Numbered from the stretch's first letter, positions 45,588 to 56,586 are shown. The stretch is 64,000 nucleotides of DNA from Dactylonectria macrodidyma (GCA_020744425.1 JAGMUV010000004.1:4340001-4404000); one strand, 5' to 3'. Notes: a model not told the origin generated them from the sequence alone. Numbers and translations are program-made.

Positions 45588-46907
45588 CTATGCTGAGGCT
45601 GCTGGGAGGGGCTTTTTCGCAAATCCTATTTGGGAGTTGCCTCCATCAAACACCACAAAGGCAGATTTCAGAGCAATATCTCCAAAAATGTTGATGCCAA
45701 CATCCTCACTGGATTGAAGACCGCCAAAGCACATCGAGGATGCTGCACTCGCCGCGAAGCCTCCGGAACTCTTCGCAGACGTAGGCCCAGTACTCTTTCG
45801 CCTCCTAGATACCACGACCGCAGAGGTGGTCTGAAGAGAGGTAAAGTTCATGAAAGAACCTGGGATTGTGATGGCTGCATCCTCGACTCCGAAGCTAAAG
45901 TCCGGGAGCTCAGAGTCGCAAGGGAAAATGAATCCACCTGCGGACTGATCCAGCTGCGCTCCCTCGACTTGGGAATAGTAAGCCTCATTGACATCTGCGG
46001 GCAGAAGGAGGAGAGTGGTTCCGGTGTCAGCAATGCCCGTAATGGGCGTCTGAGAAAGGGCATCGCTTCCAACGGCAAATCCCGTGGAATTGAAGGCCCA
46101 AAACCCTTGAGAAGAGTCGACCGCGGTGAAAGTAAGATTGCCAGTGAAAGCTGACTGATTCACGAACCCAAAGTTGTAAGTACCGGGGGCATCTTGCTGA
46201 AGATCTGCGGTGAACAAAGATGTGCCATGCTCAGAGTTGGCACTGTCGAAGAAGGTAGTTTGCTGTTGAGGCTGGACAGTGTTGATAGAGCTGAATGCGA
46301 GCCCAACCAAGCCGTCTAGATTGCTCTGTTCGACGAATGATTGAGTCACTTCGTCTGCAACTTCGACTGCCTGGGCGCTGACGGCGAGTCCACCAATAGA
46401 GACCTGATCTTGGACAACATGACCCGCAGCAGCACTCGAATCGCCGTACTGGATCTGGAACGAGGCTCCGCTTAGTTCCTTGGAGGTGTTGCTGTCGGCC
46501 GCGATGTATTCAGTTTGGCCGCCGCCAAGAGCCGCTGCGTTGGGCCCGTAAACCCAGAGATCGGAGGATCCAGTGTCAAAGTCCATCTGGAATGTTTTGG
46601 GGGGATTGCCGATTTGAACGGGCGTCAGCCACTCAGCGTCATTGTCGACCGGCAAAGTGATTGCACTACCAGTAGCATCGGCAGCTCGGCGATTCTTTCC
46701 ACTTTGTTTGGAAGTGGAAAGCGATTCAGGAAGTGTGACGCCGTATTTCCTATATGCCTTGGCTAGAGCGCGAAGGCCATCTCGTTTATAGTGGGGGTTT
46801 TGAACTTGTTGAACCGAATACTGTTTTCCGCTCAAGGAGGTAGGGTGACCTTCGATGACTGTGAGAGAAGCCAGCACACCTGCGACGAGGGTTGAAAAGT
46901 GCTTCAT
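45588..46907 (-). CDS. secreted aspartic protease (aspergillopepsin/penicillopepsin-like, A1 family)
   Basis: Single exon of 439 residues from ATG 46907. The open frame extends further upstream, but this start gives a clean signal peptide (MKHFSTLVAGVLASLTVIEG). A propeptide follows with Kex2-type sites, KRDG at 41-44 and KNRRAAD at 71-77. The catalytic aspartates are D111 in MDFDTGSSDLW and D294 in GIADTGTTLLLLP, with the flap tyrosine in IQYGDSS. C330 and C393 match the conserved disulfide. A stretch of about 25 residues before SMCFGGLQSS, rich in Arg, Lys, Ser and Ala (about 366-391), is longer than usual for the family. It is predicted to be a secreted acid endopeptidase. Confidence 0.92.
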   Translation of the reverse strand: MKHFSTLVAGVLASLTVIEGHPTSLSGKQYSVQQVQNPHYKRDGLRALAKAYRKYGVTLPESLSTSKQSGKNRRAADATGSAITLPVDNDAEWLTPVQIGNPPKTFQMDFDTGSSDLWVYGPNAAALGGGQTEYIAADSNTSKELSGASFQIQYGDSSAAAGHVVQDQVSIGGLAVSAQAVEVADEVTQSFVEQSNLDGLVGLAFSSINTVQPQQQTTFFDSANSEHGTSLFTADLQQDAPGTYNFGFVNQSAFTGNLTFTAVDSSQGFWAFNSTGFAVGSDALSQTPITGIADTGTTLLLLPADVNEAYYSQVEGAQLDQSAGGFIFPCDSELPDFSFGVEDAAITIPGSFMNFTSLQTTSAVVVSRRRKSTGPTSAKSSGGFAASAASSMCFGGLQSSEDVGINIFGDIALKSAFVVFDGGNSQIGFAKKPLPAASA

Positions 46908-48694
46908 CTTCGTTGTTGCTTGTGGATGCAAAGAGAAGGTAGTGATGCAAGAAAAGAATGATATCTCGAGAAATAGATGTACAAATGGAAGAACGGAACA
47001 CAATTGGATGAATGGAAAAGAATAAGACTGTCTAGAACTGATTGAGACTCTTGGCGGAGGAAGATCACGCTCAATATACTTCTTCTCGATGATAAGCATG
47101 GAAACTTCACACAGCTGGTGTTTCTACGGGCCGAAGCCCGCTACCTTGTGAAACAGTAAATCGTTATGGAGTCTGAAATCATTTGTTCGTGCCGCGAATC
47201 CCAGGGGCTGAGGCCCTGAATACTGGTGTCGGCATACTCCAGTAGCCGCCTTGCAGTATGGTTACAGCCTCAACGGCCCTCCTTTTCGCTTTTCTCCGAG
47301 AATGTGGTCGGAAAATCGGCACTCTGAAAAGTTTTGAATTGGTGAGACGACCAATAGAAATGTGCGACGATTCTGATACCGCGCTTAGGGGGTTTCCAAC
47401 GCGTTTGGTCCGTGAAACGAAGCATGGAGTCGGCTAAGACGGCATTTGGACCGAAGGCGATTGGTATATGATGGTCGTGCCGGTTAAAACGGAATTATGA
47501 GACTATTGGTGGGGGCTGCATCTAGCGCTACAACCACACGCTTAGTTCCTCCGGTTTCAGATTCGGGCGGCCGCTACTACAGGACTATTTTGCGGAGAAG
47601 AGTGCGTGTTGATGGGATTACGTATATGCTTACGATCATGGCATGATACGTTTTGTCATTTTTCATGTATAGTCACGTTCATGGCTCGTTGTGTGGTTAG
47701 AGAAGTGTGCCCAGCTCGTCTTGAATAGACTGAAAAATCCAGGAGGGCGCTGTTGAACACACGGGCTCGACTGATGGGAGATTCGAACTTCGGCAGGTAG
47801 CAATGAGAAAGCTTGAGCATTACGCGGTTCCGTGTCGATCATGGCTGAGTGTAGCGATACGAGACCTCCATGGGCAATTCATATTGCATACCATAAAACA
47901 TAACACACAGTGTCGGTACTTGACGATGCTCACTTTCAACTTCTTGACTTGGTCTCACAACTGCGGGCCTGAAAAAGTGTATAGGGTAGGGGCTTAACAT
48001 TCAAGCTGCTTGACGGGCTTGGACGCGGGAGGGGAGCTGGGCATTCAGACAGTAGCCGATTACTTGTGAAACAATCACAAGATGATAATAAACCACTGGA
48101 CTGTAGAGGGGTAGCTTATAGACAACGATAAATCGGGAATTCGTCCGACTTTGCGACTCGTGGAACCGCGACCAAAATCTCATGATGAATGACTACATGA
48201 CTAATACGTATATGCTCCCTACACAAGCAGGCGACAGGATCAATTACGAAAACTTATGATTTGTGAGTGGATTAGCGACGTGGTGTTCTCTTAGCATTAA
48301 AAACGAAATGGTGTATTATGGGATCAAAATTACGCTGGCCTGTACACAAATTGACTCGGAATATCGACGGCTGATAGGTATCGCGAACGGAATGATGATT
48401 CTAATCCCCGCCCGAAAGCAAACTCAGGTTGGGTTCGTAATTAAGAGAATCACGGAAATTTGAGGGCAATCTAACGATAATGGGTTTGGTGGGTTGTGGA
48501 GCCTACTGTCATCATGCCACGTTGGGGCGTCATCAACGCGGAATTGGAGATTAACCCGGCATTAACCCCGCTATAGCCAGACTGCGGGATTGCCTCTTGA
48601 TCAATAGAATATATGTATCTATATAAGGTGATGTGTGTTCGGGTTTCTTCTCTGGCTTTATTATAGAGAAGACACTCGATTTACCGTATCAACT
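46908..48694. other. intergenic, divergent promoters
   Basis: About 1.8 kb between divergent protease and SDR genes. No gene is recognised. Near the right end ATTAACCC occurs twice within about 20 bases (48552-48572), followed by a TATA box. Confidence 0.5.
48620..48627 (+). promoter_or_regulatory. TATA box of the divergent SDR gene
   Basis: TATATAAG lies about 70 bases before the ATG at 48695, a typical fungal core promoter distance. Confidence 0.5.
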
Positions 48695-49682
48695 ATGACA
48701 CAACTCATTTGGCTCGTTACAGCTACAACTTCTGGGCTTGGTGCTGCCCTTGTTGAGGAATTGGTCGCCAGGGGTGACAAGGTTGTTGCCACAGGGCGAA
48801 ACGTGGAAAAACGTCTAGCGCATTTGAAGTCAGACAATGTCACCATTGTCGAATTGGACGTGACCGCAGCACGCTCTGTGATCGATGAGCAAGTGCAAAA
48901 GGCTTGGAAAGTTTGGGGTCGAATCGACGTTCTCATGAACAACGCAGGTGTTTCAGCGCCAAAGAGCATCGAAGAGGCTGAGTAAGTTTACCACAACTCC
49001 TTTACTATGTGACAAGCCTAACAACGATAGTGACGATTTCGTTTCCAACATCTTCAATGTCAACCTCTTCGGCACTTTGCGCGTCACCCAGGCCATCTTG
49101 CCGTATTTTCGGGCGCAAGGTAGTGGCACTATAGCATTTACTGGTGCTGGAGTTGGATGGGGGCCACTGCCATTTCTCTCACATTATGCCGCCTCGAAAG
49201 CTGCTCTCGACATTTTCGTGGAAGGTCTCGCGAAGGAAGTCGAGCCATCTAACCTTCGCTGCGTCGTGTTTGAGCCTGGTGGTTTTGCATCGCAGCTGGG
49301 CTCACCTCGTGAGGGATCGAATGAAGGATTCGGGAAATGGCAACCAGCGATTGCAAGCTACAAGCCCCAATTCAACGAATTGATGTCTGCTTTTGCTACC
49401 GAAATCGGCCCAAATATTCCTGGAGACGTCAAAAAGCTGTCACAACGTATCACGGATTGTGTCAAGGGCGAGGGGCTCTTTGCTGGCCGGCCGTGGGCAG
49501 TGCGGGTTATTCTCGGGAGCGATGCTCTGGCCTTGATACAACAAAAGTGCAAAGAACAGTTGCAACTGTCAGAGCAGATGAAGACACATAGCCTTAGCAC
49601 AGACCTGGATGGCCATGATCATGTGGCTAATCAGGCGATGTTACGATACACATCGATACTCACGGACGCCGGGAAGGACTAG
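48695..49682 (+). CDS. classical SDR-family protein with altered key residues
   Basis: Two exons, 48695-48981 and 49031-49682, join in frame to 312 residues. The classical SDR fold is clear: WLVTATTSGLGAALVEELVA at the N-terminus, VATGRN after the second strand, VLMNNAG at 79-85, and YAASK with Y148 and K152. Two usual features differ. The first glycine of the TGxxxGxG cofactor motif is alanine (A10), and the position 13 residues before the tyrosine, normally the catalytic serine, is alanine (A135, in FTGAGVGWG). Either the enzyme uses neighbouring Thr133, or activity is weak or lost. The closest well-known group is the fungal oxidoreductases of NADP-retinol dehydrogenase type. It faces the 3' end of the NACHT gene. 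Confidence 0.85.
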
Positions 49683-49908
49683 CAACTGTGTTCGGATGGA
49701 TCTGGCTCGGTTGTAATTGATAGTGGACGAACAAACTAGAAACAGGGAGCTGAACTCTAATACACGCAATCGCTCGTTGAATACAACTCGATGCCGACCG
49801 AGTTCGCAAACCGTGGCTAAATGTAGAACGCCGTGAAATATATATGACTTCTCCCTTTTGACGAACCTCAAACTAACCAACAGACAAGACTATGAGATCT
49901 GCCAACAC

Positions 49909-52900
49909 TTACTTCCGTACCATGATACTAACTATGGCATCTTTCTCACAAGCGCTCGCAACATCTAACGCACTCCTTCCCTTGGCATCTTCCTTCAGCG
50001 GGTCGAGTCCCTTGCTCATCATCAACTCAAAAAGGGCCTTGTCGTGGACACCCGAGCCGTAATACCCATGCTTCTTACCCGCAATGGCGTGAAGCATCGT
50101 CTCGCCTTGGAGATTCGTAGCTAGAACATCAACACCGCTATCGGACGGGAACAGCTTGTCATAACCGGTCACATGATCTGTATCTTGGTCTTTTCTCCGA
50201 GCTGATACCTTGGATGTCATGTAGACGTGAAGCGGCGTATTTCCGTCTTTGTCCGTGGCGTTGATCGAGCCTCCCGCGGAAATAAATTTGCTCCAAAGGG
50301 CCTGGCCTTGATGGAAAAAGTCCTTGGGCAGGTCGATGCTCAAGCGACCGCTTCTGCCAGGATCCCTCCTGCTCTCTAGACACTGGGCCGCGATGTGGTG
50401 AAGCGCAGTCCAGCCATTCGGATCAGCCTCCAACAAGTCTGCATTTTTAGAGACAAGAAGCTCGCAGACCTTAGGGCGAAGCGATCGGAGCGCATAGTGA
50501 AGGGGGGTATATCCATCGTTGTCTTTGCTGAAGAGTGTGGGAGCGACCTCCGGGCGGTTGATAAAATCGACAATAACATCATCCGGCATGCCATTGTTGT
50601 TTAAGATGTGATGTAGCGCCGTCTTCCCCTGGTTGTCAGTCAGAGTAGCATCTGCTCCAAGATCAATGATCCTGAGCGGAGGACCAGTCTCTTTCTTACT
50701 CCAGTGTCTGTGATTATACCCGGGGAGAACTTCATGCCAATCACATGACGCCATCAACACGGTTCGCCCCTGCTGATCGCGCCTATTGAAGTCGATGCGA
50801 GATACGCACGGCTCCTTGAGAAACGTGTCGAGAGCCTCGTACTCGGGGTGTTCAAAGAGGAAGTTGATGAGATTTTCCTTGTCGTTCAAGGGTAGATAGA
50901 TATTAGCTCCTCGCTCAAACAGGCATTGAAGAAGAGGCAGGGAATTCTTGATTGACGAGTTCATGATGGGGAACACTGAGCAGAGAAGAGGGTATATCTT
51001 GCGCGACTCCTTCAACGTGTAGTGAACGTCTCGACTGTGACGCTTCTCGTCAAGAAAGTCGGGACTCACGCCGTGATCCAGTAGAGCTTCTAGTGCGTCC
51101 AAGTTTTGGTCGTCAATAGCCAGAAACAGAGGATTGATGAGGCCAATTGTTGCATCGGCGCCTCTTCGCAACAGCTCCCGCATTGTTTTGGGCGATGCTG
51201 ATGCCTTATGTAAAGCAGAGTGACCGCTCTCGTCCAGGATGTTCGGATCAGCTCCATTATTCAGCAGAATTGTGACAGCGGCGTCGCTCCAGAAACGCTC
51301 AATCTCGATACCTCGCCATTCCATTCCTTTGGCTGCCAAGTGTAGTGGAGTTTGTCCCTTCTCATCCTGTGCGTTGACGTCGGCGCCTTTGCTGATCAGA
51401 TACTTGAGACCCTCCAGCTGCCACCACAGGCCCTGCGATGCAAGCACGTGAAGCGCCGTCTCTCCAAGGTAAACCTTTGCACTGCGGTCGTACGAATCGC
51501 CTTTGATTGTTGCACTGTGTTCGTTGACGTTGACATTGAGCCTTTCCACCAGAAGGTGCAGCATCTGCATGTTGGGTTTGTCCTTGCTGCATGCTAGCTG
51601 AAGCGCTGTTTGAACGCTGCCTCCGTAGTAAGCTTTCTCTTTATCATTTTGAGATTCTTTCAGCCTATTCTTGAGCGTTTCATAAGTGCTGTATTTATTG
51701 ATCAAGCGAGGCACGCCCTCGACAACTTGCAATAGATCAGACATGACGAGTTTCTCCACAAGTTTGTAATATGATGCTTCAAGTGGGTGGCGCTCAAAGC
51801 CTGCATTGATCAGTGCGATTGCATCTTGGCACGGAAGAAGGTTCAAGTAATCAGCTGGAGCACTCATTATACCGTCCAAAGAAGACGTGGAGAGAGAAGC
51901 GAGGGACGGCCTTGTGCACATCAGCGCCATCTGAACCTTGATCTGGTGTTTAATCAAGGTCGCGCGGTCTGGATTGTCCTCGTGACCTAGACTTTTCATT
52001 GTCTCCTCAAACAACTCATCATTCGACGAAAAGACTTGAATGAATTCTGTGCAGCCTAAGCTTAGGGCGACGTCCAGTGCCGTCGATTGATTGTTGTTGA
52101 GAGCCGAAGGATCAGAGCCGGCATCCAAAAGCATCTTTGCAATAGTATCCACGGCGTAATACATCGTCTTGCGAGTTTTAAGCCTCGCGCCGCCGTATTT
52201 GTTCTTATGCCATGGCCCTTTCTGATAGAAATCCTGACCAACGTCTGGCCGCAAGGAATCCGTGGGTGGCCCATTACACCATACATCGCGTCTTTGGCGA
52301 AGAACATCCCAAATGTTCTGCTCAACTCGGAACGCTGCACAAGCATGGAGAGGGGTGCACTTGTCCTTGTCGGTTGCGCTGATGTCGGCGCCGTGCTTGA
52401 GCAAAAACCCGACAGACTCGGATTCTCCAGATGCAGATGCATAGTGAAGCGGTGTCCGGCCAAGTTCGTCTTTTTGATCAATGTCAAGACTATAATCTTC
52501 CGCATAACTGAGGATCTGGCCGACAATGGCTGTCTTTCGAGCACGGGAAGCCAAATGGAGGACATTTTGCGAGTCTGCCGTCAAGTATGCCAAATCGGCG
52601 CCAGCCTCGACCAATGTGGCGACTGCAATATCGGACCTCATGCTGGCTACATGCAGGGCCGTGAAGCCGTTCTTGTCTTGGATATCGAAGTCGATGTTGT
52701 CGCCATCTTGAATGGCGTGGACAAAGTGGACATGCTTGGGATCACTTGGGGTGTCGCAGAATGGCGAGGCTTCCAGGTTGACATGGAGTGCGGTTTGGCC
52801 GTTGTTGTTGACAGCATTGACATCTACGCCGAGACTGATGATCCACCGGACATAATCGGCCGTTTTACGCTCTGTGTTGTACAAGGCCGCGACAAGATGG

Positions 52901-55900
52901 AGCAGTGTCTCTCCGTCACCATTCCGTATCAGCGGATCTGCGCCGGCGTCGATGAAGCGTTGTAGCAGCTCCCGAATGTTACCCCTCCTGTTGCCGCGCA
53001 CAAGAATGTGGAGCGCATTGTTCCCAGAGTTGTCGACAATGTCAGATCGAGCGCCGTAGCGTTGAAGGATTTCCAGAAATTTCTCTTTGGTCAGACAGCT
53101 CAAAAAGAGTGTGCGGCCTTGCTTGGCCGACTTGATGTTGATGTCAATGCCTTCTGCTAGCAATAATTTGAGATTGTTTTCAAAATCCGAGACGCTGTGT
53201 ATGTTGGCTAGCGAGAACCAGCACCGTCTTTTGACTTCTTCGCTGTCACACTTCGAAAGAAGCAATTTAAAAATGTCGGGTCCAGCCGATGAAGTCATGG
53301 CATGTTGTACGGGTGTCCACCCACGGTTGTCCTCGACGTTTGGGTCAGCGCCTTGCTCGAGAAGATATCTGACGATGGCATTGGTATGGCCGGGTTGCAT
53401 TTTCGTGGCACCGTGAGACAGCGCATAGTGCAAAGGCGTACTCCCACCGGCGTCTTGGGCGTTTGGATCGCACCCACGCTCTACCATACGACGGACCGTC
53501 TCAAGGTCGTGGAAGTTTTGAAGAAATATGTGCAAAACTGTCTCCCCGGAATCACGATCATAGGGAGACATCGTTGTGACATCGGCTCCAGCATCTTCTA
53601 ACAAGGCCCGAATGGCATCTAACTGCTGTCGCTTAGGCCACGAACCCCTTGAGTTGAGCCCAGAAGTCAGAAGCAAGGCCGTCTGCCCTCGTCCATCGGG
53701 TTGGTTGACATCAGCCCCTGCTTGCATCAGCATTTTGAGGATATCGCGACATGCAGCATTGTTCTCGGAATTCCATATCTCTATGAGGTGATTTAGCGGT
53801 GCCTTCTCGGTATGAGGACGCCGTAAACCTCCGTTGCGGCTTCGGCGTGGGTTATAGGCGGAAGTTAGCTTGACATCAGCACCTCTTTTGATGATTGAAT
53901 CTACGCATCTGACGTTGGCCACACCGCAGGCAAAGTACAGGGCCGTTGCGCCGCCAAAGGTTGCATTGGGTGACACGTCAGACTGGTCGAGGATGGCCAG
54001 GACGGCATCTGTGCGATTCAACCGACATGACTCGCATAAGAGCTGTTCTAGTGCCTTCTCCTTGCAGAAAGGAATCATGGCAACTATAATGTCCGTGTGG
54101 CCTCGTTGGGTAGCGTAGAGAATCGCACATTCTCCTGTCGTGATGGTCTCGCCACCCAGAAGTCGACCAGCGTGGTTTTCTCTCGTTTTGATCGTCGTTG
54201 GCTCGACTCCAGCTTCCAGTAATATGCGCAACACTTCAGTGTGGTTTCTCTTTGCTGCGAGATGGATTGGTTTGAGACCGCGTGCGTCTGGGGGATTGGG
54301 ATCACAGCCATGCTGGATGAGTAGTGATGCGACTTTTGCATGACCGTTTCTTGCCGCCCAGTGTAGTGGGACACGATGCTGAGCATCCAAAGCAGAGATT
54401 GAAGCCCCCTCCTGGATCAGTTTCAGGGCCAACTCGGACAACCCGCAAAAGGCAGCAAGGTGGAGTGCAGTTGGGATACCATCGGTGCTAGACTTGCTTC
54501 GAGATGTCGACTTCCACTCAAGGCTAAGCCACCTCAAAAAGTCAAGCTTGGGTTGCAGAAAGTCCAATATGGCATCGAAGAACTGGTTGTCGTGCACATC
54601 AAAACGGCTCGCGTGATACGACCAGTTCTCCACGGAGTAAGCAAGAAATGGATGGAGCAGACGGGCTTCCCGGTATGAGAAAGGATCTTGTTCGGCTTTT
54701 AATCCCAGATACGATTGCCTATGGTGCTCTTCGTCATAGTCCATCTCGTGTGCAGGTTTTCTGAACACCATGGCAGTTTGGTCTGCAGCATTCTCACCCT
54801 CCAACAGCAAGGCTCCAGATTGAAGATATCGGAGGCAGTTGATCGTCATCCGTTTTTGGGCCTCAGAAGAGTCGATTATGGGGAAGTTCAATGAGGCTCC
54901 GTCTACCGATGCTTTGCGTGTATCACCACGCAAAAACTCAGTAAACGAATGGTGAATGACTTGAAGAGTCTCGTCCTCTAGAACCTCCACGAGCGGCCCG
55001 CAGCTGGTGCTAATGAGAGCCTTGAAACCCGCTGGCTCTGCAGCTCTAGGACAGATGCATTTCAACAGACTTGCCAACTCGTTCAATCTCAAAGGGCGAG
55101 ACGCATGAGTCACTGCCTCGAGGACGAGAACCTGCACCTCGGTACTTATACCATGCTCATGGCGCTGTTTTGCCAGTAGCCTCGTGTATGTCTGCTCCAG
55201 GCCAACGGGCAGCGACTCTTCCAGTGAATCAATGTCGACAGGCTCATCTGAAAGAAGAGCGGACTCAACTTGATCCATGGTAAGCTTGGCATAGAGGAAC
55301 AGACCCTCAGATCTTTTGGAGACCATGTCAATGAACGGCTGTTTGATCCCGAACTGGGCGCCAGATTTGGGCATCACATCAAAGCGATGGTTCAAGTACG
55401 AGGCGATGTCGAGATGCACGAGTTCCTGTTGAAGGTTGATGTGTACAATAGAAGAGTCCCGCAGTGAACTTTGCAGATACTGCTTGGGTCGACTGGTCAT
55501 TAACAGCTTGACTGAGCGTGGTCGGTAGGTGGCCAGGCTGTTGATCCTATCTAGAAATGGCTTATTATCCGCGGTCATTTCGTCGAGAGCGTCGGCGACG
55601 CAGTACACTTTTGGGACCGATGAGACTCCGTACAAGAACAGATCGACGAGGTCATTGTCTGAGATCTCGGCGAGGTTGGTCTTGAGGCGCGGCTGGAGTG
55701 CCAACTGGAGCTTGGTCGAGTGAGGCAGAAGCTGCGCTAACCAATCTTGCATCAGGGCACGTGGTGAGAAGTTGAGGGCCACGATGTTGCGGAAGAAAAA
55801 GAATAGCACGGGGACTTGCTCGACCGTACGTAGATGCTGGATCATGGATGCAGCCATGACAGACTTGCCAGCGCCTGGCACGCCCTTGATCCAGAGGCTG

Positions 55901-56127
55901 CCGTGGTCTGGGGAATCATGCCATTGCCGATACTCCTCTGTTTGGCTGAGCCAGACACCTGTGCCAGGAGCCTGAGAGAGGAGATGGCGACGGAACTCGC
56001 CTGATTCAGCAAGATAATCGGTGGGTTGGAGCCATTCCCGGATCTTGGCCACGTCGTCGGGGCTTAAAGCGGCGTCATCGTGGTTCACGATATCGTACTC
56101 TTCTGCTGTGATGGTTGATTGCGGCAT
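49909..56127 (-). CDS. NACHT-ankyrin repeat protein (fungal NLR-like STAND protein), 2072 residues
   Basis: A single uninterrupted frame from ATG 56127. Residues 1-80 include EEYDIVNHDDAALSPDDVAK and GVWLSQTEEYRQWHDSPDHG, the usual lead-in to fungal NACHT modules. The P-loop GVPGAGKS is at 82-89, a Walker B-like KVYCVADALDEM at 173-184, and LLMTSRPK near 208-215. A helical and winged-helix-like region continues to about 550, with SFTEFLRGD near 400. From about 555 to the C-terminus there are more than 25 ankyrin-type repeats, many with TALHLA- or TPLHYA-like cores. No recognised N-terminal effector domain (HET, Goodbye, phospholipase, amyloid motif) is visible. Such STAND proteins act in fungal self/non-self recognition and programmed cell death; that role is inferred by family. 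No lesion is seen in 6.2 kb. Confidence 0.92.
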   Translation of the reverse strand: MPQSTITAEEYDIVNHDDAALSPDDVAKIREWLQPTDYLAESGEFRRHLLSQAPGTGVWLSQTEEYRQWHDSPDHGSLWIKGVPGAGKSVMAASMIQHLRTVEQVPVLFFFFRNIVALNFSPRALMQDWLAQLLPHSTKLQLALQPRLKTNLAEISDNDLVDLFLYGVSSVPKVYCVADALDEMTADNKPFLDRINSLATYRPRSVKLLMTSRPKQYLQSSLRDSSIVHINLQQELVHLDIASYLNHRFDVMPKSGAQFGIKQPFIDMVSKRSEGLFLYAKLTMDQVESALLSDEPVDIDSLEESLPVGLEQTYTRLLAKQRHEHGISTEVQVLVLEAVTHASRPLRLNELASLLKCICPRAAEPAGFKALISTSCGPLVEVLEDETLQVIHHSFTEFLRGDTRKASVDGASLNFPIIDSSEAQKRMTINCLRYLQSGALLLEGENAADQTAMVFRKPAHEMDYDEEHHRQSYLGLKAEQDPFSYREARLLHPFLAYSVENWSYHASRFDVHDNQFFDAILDFLQPKLDFLRWLSLEWKSTSRSKSSTDGIPTALHLAAFCGLSELALKLIQEGASISALDAQHRVPLHWAARNGHAKVASLLIQHGCDPNPPDARGLKPIHLAAKRNHTEVLRILLEAGVEPTTIKTRENHAGRLLGGETITTGECAILYATQRGHTDIIVAMIPFCKEKALEQLLCESCRLNRTDAVLAILDQSDVSPNATFGGATALYFACGVANVRCVDSIIKRGADVKLTSAYNPRRSRNGGLRRPHTEKAPLNHLIEIWNSENNAACRDILKMLMQAGADVNQPDGRGQTALLLTSGLNSRGSWPKRQQLDAIRALLEDAGADVTTMSPYDRDSGETVLHIFLQNFHDLETVRRMVERGCDPNAQDAGGSTPLHYALSHGATKMQPGHTNAIVRYLLEQGADPNVEDNRGWTPVQHAMTSSAGPDIFKLLLSKCDSEEVKRRCWFSLANIHSVSDFENNLKLLLAEGIDINIKSAKQGRTLFLSCLTKEKFLEILQRYGARSDIVDNSGNNALHILVRGNRRGNIRELLQRFIDAGADPLIRNGDGETLLHLVAALYNTERKTADYVRWIISLGVDVNAVNNNGQTALHVNLEASPFCDTPSDPKHVHFVHAIQDGDNIDFDIQDKNGFTALHVASMRSDIAVATLVEAGADLAYLTADSQNVLHLASRARKTAIVGQILSYAEDYSLDIDQKDELGRTPLHYASASGESESVGFLLKHGADISATDKDKCTPLHACAAFRVEQNIWDVLRQRRDVWCNGPPTDSLRPDVGQDFYQKGPWHKNKYGGARLKTRKTMYYAVDTIAKMLLDAGSDPSALNNNQSTALDVALSLGCTEFIQVFSSNDELFEETMKSLGHEDNPDRATLIKHQIKVQMALMCTRPSLASLSTSSLDGIMSAPADYLNLLPCQDAIALINAGFERHPLEASYYKLVEKLVMSDLLQVVEGVPRLINKYSTYETLKNRLKESQNDKEKAYYGGSVQTALQLACSKDKPNMQMLHLLVERLNVNVNEHSATIKGDSYDRSAKVYLGETALHVLASQGLWWQLEGLKYLISKGADVNAQDEKGQTPLHLAAKGMEWRGIEIERFWSDAAVTILLNNGADPNILDESGHSALHKASASPKTMRELLRRGADATIGLINPLFLAIDDQNLDALEALLDHGVSPDFLDEKRHSRDVHYTLKESRKIYPLLCSVFPIMNSSIKNSLPLLQCLFERGANIYLPLNDKENLINFLFEHPEYEALDTFLKEPCVSRIDFNRRDQQGRTVLMASCDWHEVLPGYNHRHWSKKETGPPLRIIDLGADATLTDNQGKTALHHILNNNGMPDDVIVDFINRPEVAPTLFSKDNDGYTPLHYALRSLRPKVCELLVSKNADLLEADPNGWTALHHIAAQCLESRRDPGRSGRLSIDLPKDFFHQGQALWSKFISAGGSINATDKDGNTPLHVYMTSKVSARRKDQDTDHVTGYDKLFPSDSGVDVLATNLQGETMLHAIAGKKHGYYGSGVHDKALFELMMSKGLDPLKEDAKGRSALDVASACEKDAIVSIMVRK

Positions 56128-56586
56128 GCTCGGGATTGTTGTGTCAATACGTGATGACGATGTTGAAGAGCGAAGAGATGCTGACGCTGAGGTTTGAGTC
56201 CAGTGCGTATATACATCTGATACGGGGCTGCACTAGGCAACAGTGTCACAGGTTTAACTTGGAGTGTGGGGGCCAAAACAGGGTCAGCTCGCTGAGTTGG
56301 TCAGCACCCAATTATGATCTCACCACGGCCGGCTTCATTGATAGGCTCTTTTAGGTCTGCACGCCCTGAAAATCCACTTACGCAGTTTCAATGTTAGAGG
56401 GACAATTAAGAACATCACCTACATGTGCCGTGAGCCTGGCGGAAAGGCAACAAGGCGTCAAGTAACCGGAGTGCGGAAGGCCAACGCCTACACATGTGAG
56501 CAGTAGTGAATGAAAACTTCACGCAAAAGAGAACTGGAACATACTGGGTAAAAATTAAGTGATGAACTGTTTCTGCATCCAAGTAT
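56128..56586. other. upstream region of the NACHT-ankyrin gene
   Basis: About 460 bases that should contain the promoter of the NACHT gene, read leftwards, and the 3' flank of the membrane-protein remnant. No element stands out. Confidence 0.4.

Noticed and set aside
45630..46154. 174-codon plus-strand frame
   Set aside because: It lies antisense inside the aspartic protease, whose active sites and signal peptide are unambiguous; this is a frame shadow.
47780..47860. GATTCGAACTTCGG, tRNA T-arm-like on the minus strand
   Set aside because: The flanking bases do not pair as a T-stem and no acceptor or anticodon arm could be built.
52087..52965. 292-codon plus-strand frame
   Set aside because: Antisense to the ankyrin repeats of the NACHT gene. 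Long shadows are expected opposite a 6 kb coding frame.
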